In this document: positions 25,441 through 34,897 of the stretch, one piece after another | How the letters are laid out: each line of letters opens with the position of its first letter | Numbering within the stretch: position 1 is the first letter of the stretch | NCBI RefSeq assembly: GCF_029846175.1 | Contig: NZ_JARWAC010000038.1 | Location: 1 to 64,000 of the forward strand | Length of the DNA stretch: 64,000 nt | DNA from: Sphaerisporangium sp. TRM90804 | GTDB lineage: Bacteria; Actinomycetota; Actinomycetes; Streptosporangiales; Streptosporangiaceae | Direction: 5' to 3' | Translations under genes and position numbers: made by a program | The notes under the pieces: model-generated | The model's input: only the letters and a program-made list of their open reading frames with translations | What the model was told of the DNA's origin: nothing | Databases searched by the model: none

Positions 25441-26367
25441 CCCGCCAATGTATCCACCCCCGGGGCACGGCCCTCACCCCGCTCCACCGCGGGCCGCCGC
25501 ACGACGGCGCCGCCTTCGCCGTACCGGGACCCGCCGCATCGGCGCCGGCGGGAGGGTTCCGGACGCGGGACGAGAAGAGGCCCGCCCCAGGGGCGGCACT
25601 CACCCCACCGCCCGGCAGCCGCCCGGCCCCGTCCACCTGCGGAACCCACGACGCCCCGGCCCGAGGCGGCCGGGCAAGAAGGGGGCGAGACGGCGTCCTC
25701 GGCGGGTCCAGAGTCGGGCGGTGCCGTAACGGTCCGGGCATGGGCAGGCGGGGGATGTCGCCGGCCCGGCGCCGAAGCCATGAGCGGGTGTGGGAGTCGG
25801 CCGCGCCGTTCCCAGGTCGGGCGGTGCCGTGCGGTCCGGGCATGGGCGGGCCGGAGATGTCGCCGGTCCCGGCGCGGGAGGTGCGAGCGATGAGCGGGTG
25901 GGAGTCGGCCGCGCCGTTCCAGGGGCTGTTGGTGCCGTGCGGTCCGGGCATGGGGGCCGGGGATGTCGCCGGCCCGGCGCCGAAGCGATGAGCCGGGGGA
26001 GCCAGCCGCGCCGTTCCCAGGTCGGGCGGTGCCGTGCGGTCCGGGCATGGGCGGGCCGGAGATGTCGCCGGCCCCGGCGCCGGAGGTGCGAGCGATGAGC
26101 GGGTGGGAGCCGGCCGCGCCGTTCCAGGGGCGGGCGGTGCCGTGCGGTCCGGGCATCTGCCAGCCGGAGATGGCGCCGGCCCGGCGCCGAAGCGATGAGC
26201 CGGGGGGAGCCGGTCGCGCCGTTCCAGGGGGCGGGCGGTGCCGTGGGGTCGTTCGTGCGCGTGGGCTGTGGCGCCGGGGGTTCGGCGGCTGGGGAGGAGG
26301 GGCGCCTGGGGGTGGGAAGGGGGGTGAGGCGGTGACCTCGGTGGGGGAATGCTGGAAGGATGGGCGC
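25441..26367. other. Gene-free divergent intergenic stretch
   Basis: No gene is supported in these 927 bp. Open frames exist on both strands only because stop codons are rare at this G+C; they are Arg/Pro-rich and shift frame from one repeat copy to the next. The left 265 bp show no recognisable signal beyond whatever promoter serves the M24 gene. The middle is the tandem array described separately. The right end carries the GGAAGGA ribosome site of the exonuclease gene. Confidence 0.6.
25706..26250. repeat. Six-copy, about 103-bp tandem repeat with alternating A/B units
   Basis: The anchor GGTGCCGTGCGGTCCGGGCA recurs (exactly or with small changes) at about 25719, 25822, 25930, 26027, 26135 and 26236, with gaps of 103, 108, 97, 108 and 101 bp. 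Copies alternate: after units 1, 3 and 5 the text runs GGCGCCGAAGC-ATGAGC, after units 2 and 4 it runs GGAGGTGCGAGCGATGAGC. The real period is thus a dimer of about 205-210 bp. The spacings are not multiples of three, so a repeated protein is excluded. Confidence 0.85.
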
Positions 26368-27273
26368 ATGCCACGGCTGATGCTTCTCGACACGCCTTCG
26401 CTGTACTTCCGCGCCTACTTCGGGGTGCCCGAGTCGATGACGGCTCCGGACGGCATGCCGGTGAACGCGGTCAGGGGGCTGATCGACATGATCGCCACGC
26501 TCGTGCGCGCGCATGAGCCCACCGAGCTGGTGGCGTGCATGGACGCCGACTGGCGGCCGGCCTTCCGGGTCGCGGCGATCCCGTCCTACAAGGCCCACCG
26601 CGTGGCCACGGGGCACGAGGAGGAGGTGCCGGACACCCTGGCGCCGCAGGTGCCGGTGATCGAGCAGGTGCTCGACGCTCTGGGCGTCGCCCGCGTGGGG
26701 GTGGACGGCTACGAGGCCGACGACGTGATCGGCACCTACACCGCTCAGGCCACCGGGCCGGTCGACATCGTCACCGGCGACCGCGACCTGTTCCAGCTCG
26801 TGGACGACGAGCGCCGGCGCCGCGTCCTTTACACGGTAAAGGGAATCCGCAACATCCAGGTGATCGACGAGGCCCACGTCACCGCCAAGTACGGCATCCC
26901 CGGGCGCGCCTACGCCGACTACGCCACCCTGCGCGGCGACCCCAGCGACGGCCTGCCCGGCGTTCCCGGGGTCGGCGACAAGACGGCCGCCGCGCTGATC
27001 ACCCGGTTCGGCACCCTGGAGGCCATGATGGCCGCGCTCGACGACGGCGCCTCCACCGGGTTCCCCGCCGGCAGCCGCAACCGGCTCAACGCCGCGCGCG
27101 ACTACCTGGCCGTCGCCCCGGCCGTGGTGAAGGTCGCCCACGACGCCCCGCTGCCCGACGTCGACGTGACGCTGCCCGTGAAGGCGCGCGACCCCGAGGC
27201 CCTGGTCGCGCTGGCCGACCGTTACGGCCTCGACAACCCGCTCAACAGGCTGCTCGCCGTGTTGGCCCCCTAA
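26368..27273 (+). CDS. 5'-3' exonuclease (PolA N-terminal domain family)
   Basis: This 301-residue protein is a stand-alone FEN-type 5' nuclease, like the N-terminal domain of DNA polymerase I. Metal-binding acidic motifs are MLLDTPSLYFRAYF (start), YEADDVIGTY and IVTGDRDLFQLV, followed by the helix-hairpin-helix GVPGVGDKTAAALI near 205. It should remove 5' flaps or RNA primers during replication and repair. ATG 26368 has GGAAGGA 7 nt upstream. The RNB ribonuclease gene starts 11 bp after its stop, so the two nucleases likely form an operon. Confidence 0.9.
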   Translation: MPRLMLLDTPSLYFRAYFGVPESMTAPDGMPVNAVRGLIDMIATLVRAHEPTELVACMDADWRPAFRVAAIPSYKAHRVATGHEEEVPDTLAPQVPVIEQVLDALGVARVGVDGYEADDVIGTYTAQATGPVDIVTGDRDLFQLVDDERRRRVLYTVKGIRNIQVIDEAHVTAKYGIPGRAYADYATLRGDPSDGLPGVPGVGDKTAAALITRFGTLEAMMAALDDGASTGFPAGSRNRLNAARDYLAVAPAVVKVAHDAPLPDVDVTLPVKARDPEALVALADRYGLDNPLNRLLAVLAP

Positions 27274-27284
27274 GATCCTGGATT

Positions 27285-28727
27285 GTGCGCCACACATCAC
27301 CGGTCCACGTACCGGACGCGCCCCGGCTCTCCGGAGCCCCGCGCCTCGCCGACGGCTTCGAACGCGTCCGCGACGAGCTGGAGCTTCCCGAAGAGTTCCC
27401 CCAGCCCGTGCTGGAGGAGGCCGAGCGCGTGGCGGCACCGCCCGCCGTGCCCCGGGCCGACCGCACCGACCTGCCGCTGCTGACCGTCGACCCGCCCGGG
27501 TCGATGGACCTCGACCAGGCGCTGTGCATCGAGCAGCGGCCCAGCGGATTCCGGGTGTGGTACGCCATCGCCGACGTCGGCGCCTTCGTGCGCCCCGGGG
27601 GCGAGATCGACCGCGAGGCGCGGGTGCGGGGCGAGACCGTCTACATGCCCGACACGCGGGTCCCGCTGCACCCGCCCGTGCTGTCGGAGGGCGCCGCGAG
27701 CCTGCTGCCCGGCGTGGTCAGGCCCGCCGCGCTGTGGTGCCTCGACCTGGACGCCGAGGGCCGCACGGTCGGGGCCGACGTGAGCCGGGCGCTGGTGCGC
27801 AGCCGCGAGCGGCTCGACTACGACTACGTGCAGGCCGCCGTCGACACCGGCACCGCCGACGACACCCTGCGGCTGCTGGCGGTGGTCGGCGCGCTGCGCC
27901 TGGAGTTGGAGCGCGAACGCGGCGGCGTCTCGCTGCCGACCCCCGACCAGGAGGTCGTCCCCTTCGGCGACGGTTACCGCCTGGAGTTCCGCACGCCCCT
28001 GCCCGCCGAGACGTGGAACGCCCAGATCTCGCTGATGACCGGCATGGCCGCCGCCGCCATGATGCTCGACGCCGAGATGGGCGTGCTGCGCACCCTGCCC
28101 GCCGCCCCGCCCGACACCCTCGCCACGGTGCGCCGGGTCGCCGCCGCCCTGGGCGTCCCCTGGCCGGACGGCGACGGGTTCGGCGAGGTCGTCCGGGCGC
28201 TGGACCCCAAGGTGCCCGCCAACGCGGCCTTCCTGAAGGAGTCGGCGGCGCTGCTGCGCGGCGCCGGGTACACCGCCTTCAACGGCGAGCCCCCCAAGGA
28301 CGCCTCGCACGCCGCCGTCGCCGCCCCGTACGCCCACGTCACCGCCCCGCTGCGCCGCCTGGTCGACCGCTACGGCACCGAGGTGTGCCTGGCCGTGGCC
28401 GAGGGAGTCCCGGTGCCCGAGCCCGTGCAGGAGGCGCTGGAGGAGCTCCCGGCCCTGATGACGGGGTCCGGGCGCCGCGCCTCGGCCGCCGAGCGGGCCT
28501 GCGTCGACCTGGTGGAGGCGTTCGTGCTGCGCGACCGGGTGGGCCAGACCTTCGACGCCGTCGTGGTCGACGCCGAGCAGGGCCGCCCGGGGGGCGTCGT
28601 CCAGGTCGCCGACCCCGCCGTCATCGCCCGCTGCGACGGCGACGCCCTCCCCCTGGGCGAGAAGGTGCAGGTGCGCCTCACGCGCGCCGACCTCGCCACC
28701 CGGGAGGTCCGCTTCACCCTGGCCTGA
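27285..28727 (+). CDS. RNB-domain ribonuclease (RNase II/R family)
   Basis: The 480-residue protein has the RNB catalytic centre near its start: DPPGSMDLDQAL supplies the magnesium-binding aspartates, followed by AIADVGAFV and TRVPLHPPVLSEGAASLLPG. An HAAVAAPYAHVTAPLRRLVDRY segment ends the catalytic domain. It lacks the cold-shock and S1 domains of RNase II/R, as in the short actinobacterial version. It should degrade RNA 3' to 5'. The start is GTG 27285, 11 bp after the 5'-3' exonuclease stop; no good ribosome site is visible. Confidence 0.88.
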   Translation: MRHTSPVHVPDAPRLSGAPRLADGFERVRDELELPEEFPQPVLEEAERVAAPPAVPRADRTDLPLLTVDPPGSMDLDQALCIEQRPSGFRVWYAIADVGAFVRPGGEIDREARVRGETVYMPDTRVPLHPPVLSEGAASLLPGVVRPAALWCLDLDAEGRTVGADVSRALVRSRERLDYDYVQAAVDTGTADDTLRLLAVVGALRLELERERGGVSLPTPDQEVVPFGDGYRLEFRTPLPAETWNAQISLMTGMAAAAMMLDAEMGVLRTLPAAPPDTLATVRRVAAALGVPWPDGDGFGEVVRALDPKVPANAAFLKESAALLRGAGYTAFNGEPPKDASHAAVAAPYAHVTAPLRRLVDRYGTEVCLAVAEGVPVPEPVQEALEELPALMTGSGRRASAAERACVDLVEAFVLRDRVGQTFDAVVVDAEQGRPGGVVQVADPAVIARCDGDALPLGEKVQVRLTRADLATREVRFTLA

Positions 28728-28754
28728 GCTCCCGGCTCCCCGGGCGAGCCGGCC

Positions 28755-28838
28755 TCAGCCGGCGGGGCCGCCGGTGGCGGGAAGACGGGCCGCCAGACCG
28801 TCCAGGACGCATTCGAGCCCGCCGTCGAAGCTCTGGAG
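28755..28838 (-). pseudogene. C-terminal remnant of a TetR-type regulator
   Basis: The last 27 or so codons of a minus-strand frame read LQSFDGGLECVLDGLAARLP, matching the common C-terminal helix of TetR regulators (FEFGLDRLLDGLEAL pattern). There is no upstream TetR sequence. It abuts the truncated serine hydrolase on the plus strand, suggesting a deletion that fused the ends of two divergent genes. Confidence 0.4.
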
Positions 28839-28850
28839 GCCGCCGGCGCG

Positions 28851-29786
28851 ATCACCATCCGGCGGCTGCTCAGCCACACCCGCGGGTTGACCTGCGACTT
28901 CACCTACAACTCCGGGCGCGGTGACGACTGCGTCGCCGCGTACGTCGCGGCCGCCAAGGACGTGCCGCTCGACTGCCCGCCGGGGACGGCGCTGTCCTAC
29001 AGCAGCCTCGGCTACGCGGTGCTCGGCCGCGTCGTCGGGGTGCTGACCGGCCAGACCTGGGACGCCGCCCTGCGGGACAGGCTCTTCACCCCGCTCGGGC
29101 TGTCGCACTCGATGACGCTGCCGGAGGAGGCGCTGCGGTTCCGCGCGGCCATGGGCCACCTGGGCGCCCCCGGGCACGACCCCGGTCCGGCGCCGGCCTG
29201 GGACCCGATGCCCCGCTCGGCCGGACCGTACGGCAGGGTCATCGTCTCCGGCGACGGCTGGCGCCTGGGCTGGACCCCGTACGACTGGGCGGCGTACCCG
29301 GCTACGGCCACGACGGCAGCGCCGTCAGCCAGCACTCCTTCCTGCGCGTCGTCCCGCACGCGGGCGTGGCCGTCGTCCTGCTGGCCGACGGCGGCGACGT
29401 CAACCGGCTGTACGCCGCCCTGTTCGCCGAGCTGCTGGCGGAACTGGCCGGCGTGCGGATGCCGGACGCCTTCGCGGTGCCCGCCGACCCGCCGCGCATC
29501 GACGTGACCCCCTGGTTGGACCTACCGGCGCGAGGGCGTCGTCACCACCGTCACCCGGGGCGACGACGGCCGCGGCCGCATCCACTCCGACTTCGTCGAC
29601 GGCATGAAGGACCTCTCCCCGCCCCTGGAGGCGGACCTGCTGCCGGTGTCGCGGTCGGCGACCGGGTCGGTGTTCGCCGCGACCGGCCTGCTCGGCGACG
29701 ACCCCGTCCCCGTGGTCTTCGCCACCCTGGCGGACGGCGCCCCCTGCGTGTACATCGGCATGCGGGCCACGCCCAAGACCACGTGA
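28851..29786 (+). pseudogene. Frameshifted, 5'-truncated beta-lactamase-type serine hydrolase
   Basis: The plus strand shows LLSHTRGL, LDCPPGTALSYSSLGYAVLG and GLSHSMTLPEE, then GYGHDGSAVSQHSFL, then TYRREGVVTTVTRG to the end. These are consecutive blocks of class C beta-lactamase/esterase proteins, but they occupy three frame segments: one shift near 29270-29300 and another near 29520. The N-terminal SxxK catalytic motif is missing, and the YxN motif reads YSS. The gene is dead or at best encodes fragments. Confidence 0.75.
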
Positions 29787-29808
29787 CCGGTCCGGCGGCG
29801 CGGCCGGC

Positions 29809-32559
29809 TCAGCCGACCGAGGAGTAGGCGACCACGCCTCGGCGCAGGGCGTCGATGGCGCGGGAGGCGTTCTGCTTCACGCGGCTGCCCTGGGGGGCGG
29901 CCTTGCCCACCTGGTCGAGCAGGTCGAGCAGCTGCTTGACCCAGCGGACGAAGTCGCCCGCGGCGAGGTCGCCGTCGGTGAGCACGGCGTCCAGCGTGTG
30001 GCCCCGGGCCCACCGGTAGGCCGCCCAGGCGAACCCGAAGTCGGGCTCCCTGACGAACGAAAGGCCGTGGTCGCGCTCGACGTTCTCCAGGTCGGCGAAG
30101 ATGCGCACCATCGCGGCCAGCGCGTCCTTCGTGCGCCCGGCCGGGATCTTGGGCTGGCGGGCGTCGTCGGCCTGACGGGACTCGAAGACCAGCGAGGACA
30201 CGCACGCCGCCAGCTCGGCCGGCTCCAGCTCCTCCCAGATGCCGGTGCGCAGGCACTCGGCGGTCAGCAGGTCGAGCTCGGTGTAGAGCTGGGCCAGGCG
30301 GCGGCCCTCGGGCGTGACGGCCTCGTCCTGCAGGTAGCCGAGCTCGTCGAGCACCCCGCACACGCGGTCGAACGTGCGGGCGATGACGTGCGACCTGCTC
30401 TCCATGCGCCGGCGCAGGCCCTCGGTCTCGCGCAGCAGCTTGTGGTAGCGCTCGGCCCAGCGGGCGTGGTCCTCACGCTGGTCGCAGCCGTGGCACGGGT
30501 GGGCGCGCAGCCGGCGCCGCAGCTCGGCGATCTCCCACTCGGGGGTGCCGGGCGCGGCGCCCCGGCCCTCCATGCTGTCGGCGTCGTGGTCGCGGGCGCG
30601 CACCGGGCGGCCCAGATCGCGGTCGCCCAGCCTGGCGTGCAGGGTCGCGACGAGGTTGGCGCGGTCCTTGGGGGCGCGCGGATTGAAGCCCTTGGGGATG
30701 CGCAGGCGCTCCAGCGGCTCGACGGGCACCGGGAAGTCGGCGGCCGACAGGCGCTTGACCTGCTTGCCGCTGGTCAGCACCAGCGGGGAGGGCCCCTCGG
30801 TGCGCATGGTCAGGCCCGGGTCGAGGATCACCGCCAGGCCGGCCCGCCTGCCGCCGGGGACGCGGATGACGTCCCCCGGCTTCAGCGCCTCCAGCGAACG
30901 CAGGGCCTGGGCGCGCCGGGCCGTGCCGCGCTGCCGCGACAGGTCGGCCTCGCGGTCGGACAGCTCCCTGCGCATGCCGGCGTACTCGGGGAAGTCGCCG
31001 AGGTGGCAGGTCATCGCCTCGGAGTAGCCGTCCAGAGCCTCCTCGGCGCGCCGCACCTGCTTGGCGATGCCGACGACCGCGCGGTCGGCCTGGAACTGGG
31101 CGAAGGAGGACTCCAGCAGCGTGCGGGCGCGCTCCCTGCCGACCTGGCCGACCAGGTTGACGGCCATGTTGTACGACGGGCGGAAGCTGGAGCGCAGCGG
31201 GTAGGTGCGGGTGCTGGCGAGCCCGGCGACGGCGACGGGGTCGGTGCCCGGCTGCCAGTTGACGACGGCGTGCCCCTCGACGTCGATGCCGCGCCGCCCG
31301 GCCCGCCCGGTGAGCTGGGTGTACTCCCCCGGGGTGAGGTCGGCGTGGGTCTCGCCGTTCCACTTGTCGAGCTTCTCGATGACCACCGACCGGGCGGGCA
31401 TGTTGATGCCCAGCGCCAGGGTCTCGGTGGCGAACACGGCTTTGACCAGGCCGCGGGTGAACAGCTCCTCGACGACCTCCTTGAACGCCGGAAGCATGCC
31501 GGCGTGGTGGGCGGCCAGGCCGCGCTCCAGGCAGTCGCGCCACTCCAGGTAGCCGAGCACCGCGAGGTCCTCGTCGGGCAGGTGTGCGGTGCGCTCGTCG
31601 ACGATCTGCCGGATCTCGTGGCGCTCGCTGTCGGTGGTGAGCCGGATGCCGGCGTACAGGCACTGCATCACGGCGGCGTCGCACCCGGCCCGCGAGAAGA
31701 TGAAGGTGATCGCCGGCAGCAGCCCCTCGGAGTCGAGCTTCTCGATGGCGTCCGAGCGGCTGACGCCGCCCGCCGACCGGCGCGGGCGCGAGTAGCCCCT
31801 CCTGCCGCGCGCCTGGGCCAGGCGCTGCTCGTCGCGGGAGATGCGCATGAGGTCGGGGTTGATGCGGGGCCGGTTGTCCTCGTCGACGAACAGGTCGTAC
31901 AGGCGGTCGCCCACCAGCATGTGCTGCCACAGCGGGACGGGCCGGTGCTCGTCGACGATGACGGTGGTGTCGCCGCGCACCTCGCCGAGCCACTCGCCGA
32001 ACTCCTCGGCGTTGCTGACCGTCGCCGACAGGGCCACCACCCGCACCGACTCCGGCAGGTGGATGATCACCTCCTCCCAGACCGCGCCGCGGAAGCGGTC
32101 GGCGAGGTAGTGCACCTCGTCCATGACCACGTGGCTGAGCCCGGTGAGCGTGGAGGAGCCCGCGTAGAGCATGTTGCGCAGCACCTCGGTGGTCATGACC
32201 ACGATCGGCGCGTCGCCGTTGACGCTGTTGTCGCCGGTGAGCAGCCCGACCTTCCCGGCGCCGTAGCGGCGCGACAGGTCGTTGAACTTCTGGTTCGACA
32301 GCGCCTTGATCGGCGTGGTGTAGAAGCACTTGCTGCCCTGCGCGAGCGCCAGGTGGACGGCGAACTCGCCCACGACCGTCTTGCCCGAGCCGGTGGGCGC
32401 GGCCACCAGCACGCCGTCGCCGGCCTCCAGGGCCCGGCAGGCGTCCAACTGGAAGTCGTCCAGCTCGAAGTCGTACAACGCGCGGAAGGATGTGAGAGCG
32501 GGCCCGCTGTCGGCGTGCTTCTCCCGGAAGGCGGCGTAGCGCTCCGCAGGCGTCGTCAT
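29809..32559 (-). CDS. helY: SKI2-like DEVH-box RNA helicase HelY
   Basis: The 916-residue protein has Walker A APTGSGKT near 55, TTPIKALSNQKF, the DEVH box (VVMDEVHYLADRFRG), SAT motif (VALSATVSN) and motif VI QLTGRAGRRGID. A long C-terminal DSHCT-type domain follows. This matches mycobacterial HelY, an ATP-dependent 3'-5' RNA helicase of the Ski2/Mtr4 group. The start is ATG 32559. helY ends the tat-paf block in many actinobacteria, and the same order is kept here with a lipid kinase inserted between tatC and helY. Confidence 0.93.
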   Translation of the reverse strand: MTTPAERYAAFREKHADSGPALTSFRALYDFELDDFQLDACRALEAGDGVLVAAPTGSGKTVVGEFAVHLALAQGSKCFYTTPIKALSNQKFNDLSRRYGAGKVGLLTGDNSVNGDAPIVVMTTEVLRNMLYAGSSTLTGLSHVVMDEVHYLADRFRGAVWEEVIIHLPESVRVVALSATVSNAEEFGEWLGEVRGDTTVIVDEHRPVPLWQHMLVGDRLYDLFVDEDNRPRINPDLMRISRDEQRLAQARGRRGYSRPRRSAGGVSRSDAIEKLDSEGLLPAITFIFSRAGCDAAVMQCLYAGIRLTTDSERHEIRQIVDERTAHLPDEDLAVLGYLEWRDCLERGLAAHHAGMLPAFKEVVEELFTRGLVKAVFATETLALGINMPARSVVIEKLDKWNGETHADLTPGEYTQLTGRAGRRGIDVEGHAVVNWQPGTDPVAVAGLASTRTYPLRSSFRPSYNMAVNLVGQVGRERARTLLESSFAQFQADRAVVGIAKQVRRAEEALDGYSEAMTCHLGDFPEYAGMRRELSDREADLSRQRGTARRAQALRSLEALKPGDVIRVPGGRRAGLAVILDPGLTMRTEGPSPLVLTSGKQVKRLSAADFPVPVEPLERLRIPKGFNPRAPKDRANLVATLHARLGDRDLGRPVRARDHDADSMEGRGAAPGTPEWEIAELRRRLRAHPCHGCDQREDHARWAERYHKLLRETEGLRRRMESRSHVIARTFDRVCGVLDELGYLQDEAVTPEGRRLAQLYTELDLLTAECLRTGIWEELEPAELAACVSSLVFESRQADDARQPKIPAGRTKDALAAMVRIFADLENVERDHGLSFVREPDFGFAWAAYRWARGHTLDAVLTDGDLAAGDFVRWVKQLLDLLDQVGKAAPQGSRVKQNASRAIDALRRGVVAYSSVG

Positions 32560-32620
32560 GCAGTTCAGCCTACCGATATCCGCATTCCGGTCCCGTAGAG
32601 CTCCGTCCGCCCGTGGGCCC

Positions 32621-33508
32621 TCAGCGGCCCGCGGGGGCCAGCACGCGCAGCGCGCCGGGCTCGACGGCGCAGGTGAGCGGCAGCGGGCCGACGCGCTCGC
32701 CGTCGGCGTAGGCGACGGTTCCGGGGGCCCGCAGGGTGACCCGGCGGACGCGCCGGACGGTGACGGCGGGGTGGGTGAGATGGGAGCCGCGGTAGACGCG
32801 GGGGAAGGTGCGCAGGAAGGCGCCCGCGGCCATCGGGCCGACGATCACCACGTCCAGCAGCCCGTCGTCGGGCACGGCGTCCGGGCAGACACGCATCCCG
32901 GCGCCGTAGCTGGAGGTGTTGCCGACGGCCACCAGCATGGCCTCCCGTTCGAGCACCTCGCCGTCGGCGATGATCGTGAAGGGCAGGGGGGTGAACGACC
33001 GGAGCTCGGCCAGCGTGGCCAGCAGGTACCTGCCCCGGCCGCCGGGGCCGGCCATCGCGTTGGCGCGCTCGTTCACCCGCGAGTCGAAGCCGCAGGCCAT
33101 CACGCCGGCGAACCACTCCTCCCCGCCGATCCTGGCGGCGTCCACCGTGCGCGTCTTGCCGGCGGCCACGACGTCGGCGGCGGCCACCAGGTCCGCCCGT
33201 GGGATGCCGAGGGCGCGGGCGATGTCGTTGCCGGTGCCGGCCGGGATGACGCCGAGCGGCACGTCGGTGCCGGCGACCGCCTGGACGGCCAGGTGCACCA
33301 GGCCGTCGCCGCCGAAGGCGACCAGCGCCTCGGGGCCCTCGGCGACCGCCGTGCAGGCGCGTTCGAGGGCGTCCTGGCCGGAGGTGCCCACGATCACCGA
33401 CACGGGCAGCCCGGCCTCGCGCAGGCGGCGCACGACGGGGTCGAGCAGTCGCAGGGAGCGGCCACCGCGGGCCGCCGGGTTCACGAGGAGGACCAGCTCA
33501 CCAGCCAC
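32621..33508 (-). CDS. Diacylglycerol/lipid kinase family protein
   Basis: This 295-residue protein has a DAGK catalytic domain: LVNPAARGG near the start, the glycine-rich FGGDGLVHLAVQAV, and IPAGTGNDIARALGIP. The second beta-rich domain ends in YADGERVGPLPL. Members phosphorylate diacylglycerol or related lipids (DgkB/YegS type); the substrate is not resolvable from sequence. The start is GTG 33508. It sits between tatC and helY, as in several actinobacterial genomes, with 61 bp to helY. Confidence 0.9.
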   Translation of the reverse strand: MAGELVLLVNPAARGGRSLRLLDPVVRRLREAGLPVSVIVGTSGQDALERACTAVAEGPEALVAFGGDGLVHLAVQAVAGTDVPLGVIPAGTGNDIARALGIPRADLVAAADVVAAGKTRTVDAARIGGEEWFAGVMACGFDSRVNERANAMAGPGGRGRYLLATLAELRSFTPLPFTIIADGEVLEREAMLVAVGNTSSYGAGMRVCPDAVPDDGLLDVVIVGPMAAGAFLRTFPRVYRGSHLTHPAVTVRRVRRVTLRAPGTVAYADGERVGPLPLTCAVEPGALRVLAPAGR

Positions 33509-33599
33509 AGCCGGAACCTATCCGGGTAACGCCCGGCAATCCAGGGGTTGACCGCTGGAAACACCTGTGTGACAGAACCGGGCGGGGCCCGGCCCCCAC

Positions 33600-34460
33600 T
33601 CAGTCGACGATGCCGGCGCCCGGCCCGTCGAGCTCCTCGGCCAGCTCACGCTGGCGCTCCGCCTCAAGGCGGTCCCTCTTGCGGTCGTGGAAGTACATGA
33701 CCACCTCGGCGATCAGGAACATGCCGACCATGGGAAGCGCGAGCGCCAGCATGGTGAAGGGATCCTGGCTCGGAGTGGCGACGGCCGCGAACAGGAACAT
33801 CAGGAAGATGACCAGCCGCTGGTGCTTCTGGACGACCCGGAACGGCACCACGCCGATGAAGTTGAGGAACACCAGCAGCAGCGGCAGCTCGAAGGACACG
33901 CCGAAGATGACCAGCATGGCCAGCAGGAACCCGACGTACTCCTGCATGGTGATGAGCGCGATCACGTTGCTCGGCGCGAAGCTCAGCAGCAGGCCCAGGC
34001 CCTTGTCCATGGTGAGGTAGGCGAGGGCGGCGCCCGCCGCGAACAGCGGCACCGACAGCCCGAGGAAGGCCAGCGAGTAGCGGCGCTCGTTGCGGTACAG
34101 GCCCGGGGTGACGAAGGCCCAGAGCTGGTAGAGCCAGATCGGGGCGGTGACCACGGCACCGAACATGATGGCGACCTGGAGGTTCACCATGAAGCCCTCG
34201 AACACGCTCTGGACGACGAGCGTGCACTCGCCGGCCTTGAGATCATGCGCGGCGGGGAGGCGGCAGTAGGGCCCCACCATGAAGTTCCAGAGCCGGTCGA
34301 AGAAGATGAACCCGACGGCCGTGCCCACGACGAGGCCGAGGATCGCCTTGACCAGGCGGTTGCGCATCTCACGGAGGTGCTCCATGAGGGGCATGCGGCC
34401 ATCGGGATCGGCCGCGGGCCGGCTCTCGCCGGCCGGGCGTGACCGTTTCAACAATGCCAT
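33600..34460 (-). CDS. tatC: Sec-independent translocase subunit TatC
   Basis: The 286-residue protein has six membrane segments. The conserved N-terminal MPLMEHLREMRNRL, which recognises the twin-arginine signal, is at about 23-36. EGFMVNLQVA and PIWLYQLWAFVTPGLYRNERR follow, then the FGVSFELPLLLVFL segment. TatC forms the receptor complex for folded twin-arginine substrates. ATG 34460 is 51 bp after the tatA stop, so the genes form an operon. The charged C-terminal tail (DRKRDRLEAERQREL) is long, as in other actinobacteria. Confidence 0.95.
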   Translation of the reverse strand: MALLKRSRPAGESRPAADPDGRMPLMEHLREMRNRLVKAILGLVVGTAVGFIFFDRLWNFMVGPYCRLPAAHDLKAGECTLVVQSVFEGFMVNLQVAIMFGAVVTAPIWLYQLWAFVTPGLYRNERRYSLAFLGLSVPLFAAGAALAYLTMDKGLGLLLSFAPSNVIALITMQEYVGFLLAMLVIFGVSFELPLLLVFLNFIGVVPFRVVQKHQRLVIFLMFLFAAVATPSQDPFTMLALALPMVGMFLIAEVVMYFHDRKRDRLEAERQRELAEELDGPGAGIVD

Positions 34461-34511
34461 GCGGACGTCCTGGTCTCGCGAGCGGTCGTGGTCAGGTCGA
34501 CGGGCCCTCGA

Positions 34512-34874
34512 TCAGAGGGAGCCCTGGTCCTTCTGTGCCTGGGTGAGCGGGGTGCCGTTGACTCCGGCCTCGCCCGTGCGGGCCTGGGCGGTGCGCAGCC
34601 TGGCGTTCTCCTCCTCCAGCGCGCGCAGCCGCTCGTCGACCGACGGCGTCGCCGGCGGCAGGGAGGCCTGCGGCGGCGTGACGGGCGGGACTGGCTGGTC
34701 GGCCGTCGCGGCGGCCCTCGCGGCCTCCTCCTGCTCGTCCTTGGCCGTCTCCTTCTTGAAGAGCCTCAGCGACTGGCCGAGCGCCCGCGCGGTGTCGGGA
34801 AGCTTCTTGGCGCCGAAAAGCAGGATGAGGACCAGAAGAATGAGGATCCATTCCATGGGACCGAGTGATGGCAT
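34512..34874 (-). CDS. tatA: Twin-arginine translocase subunit TatA
   Basis: This 120-residue protein has the short TatA transmembrane helix (MEWILILLVLILLFGAKKLP, about 7-26) with the FG-x-KKLPD hinge, an amphipathic helix (TARALGQSLRLFKKE), then a Pro-rich and coiled tail that is longer than average. TatA oligomerises to form the translocation pore. AGGATG lies before the ATG at 34874, and a 9-bp inverted repeat lies 24 bp further upstream. tatC follows at once on the same strand. Confidence 0.93.
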   Translation of the reverse strand: MPSLGPMEWILILLVLILLFGAKKLPDTARALGQSLRLFKKETAKDEQEEAARAAATADQPVPPVTPPQASLPPATPSVDERLRALEEENARLRTAQARTGEAGVNGTPLTQAQKDQGSL

Positions 34875-34897
34875 GAGACATCCTTATTGCCGAGCGA

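Noticed and set aside
25437-26393. Long Arg/Pro-rich ORFs on both strands through the tandem repeat region
   Set aside because: Repeat spacing is not a multiple of three, so each copy is read in a different frame; open frames are expected from rare stop codons.
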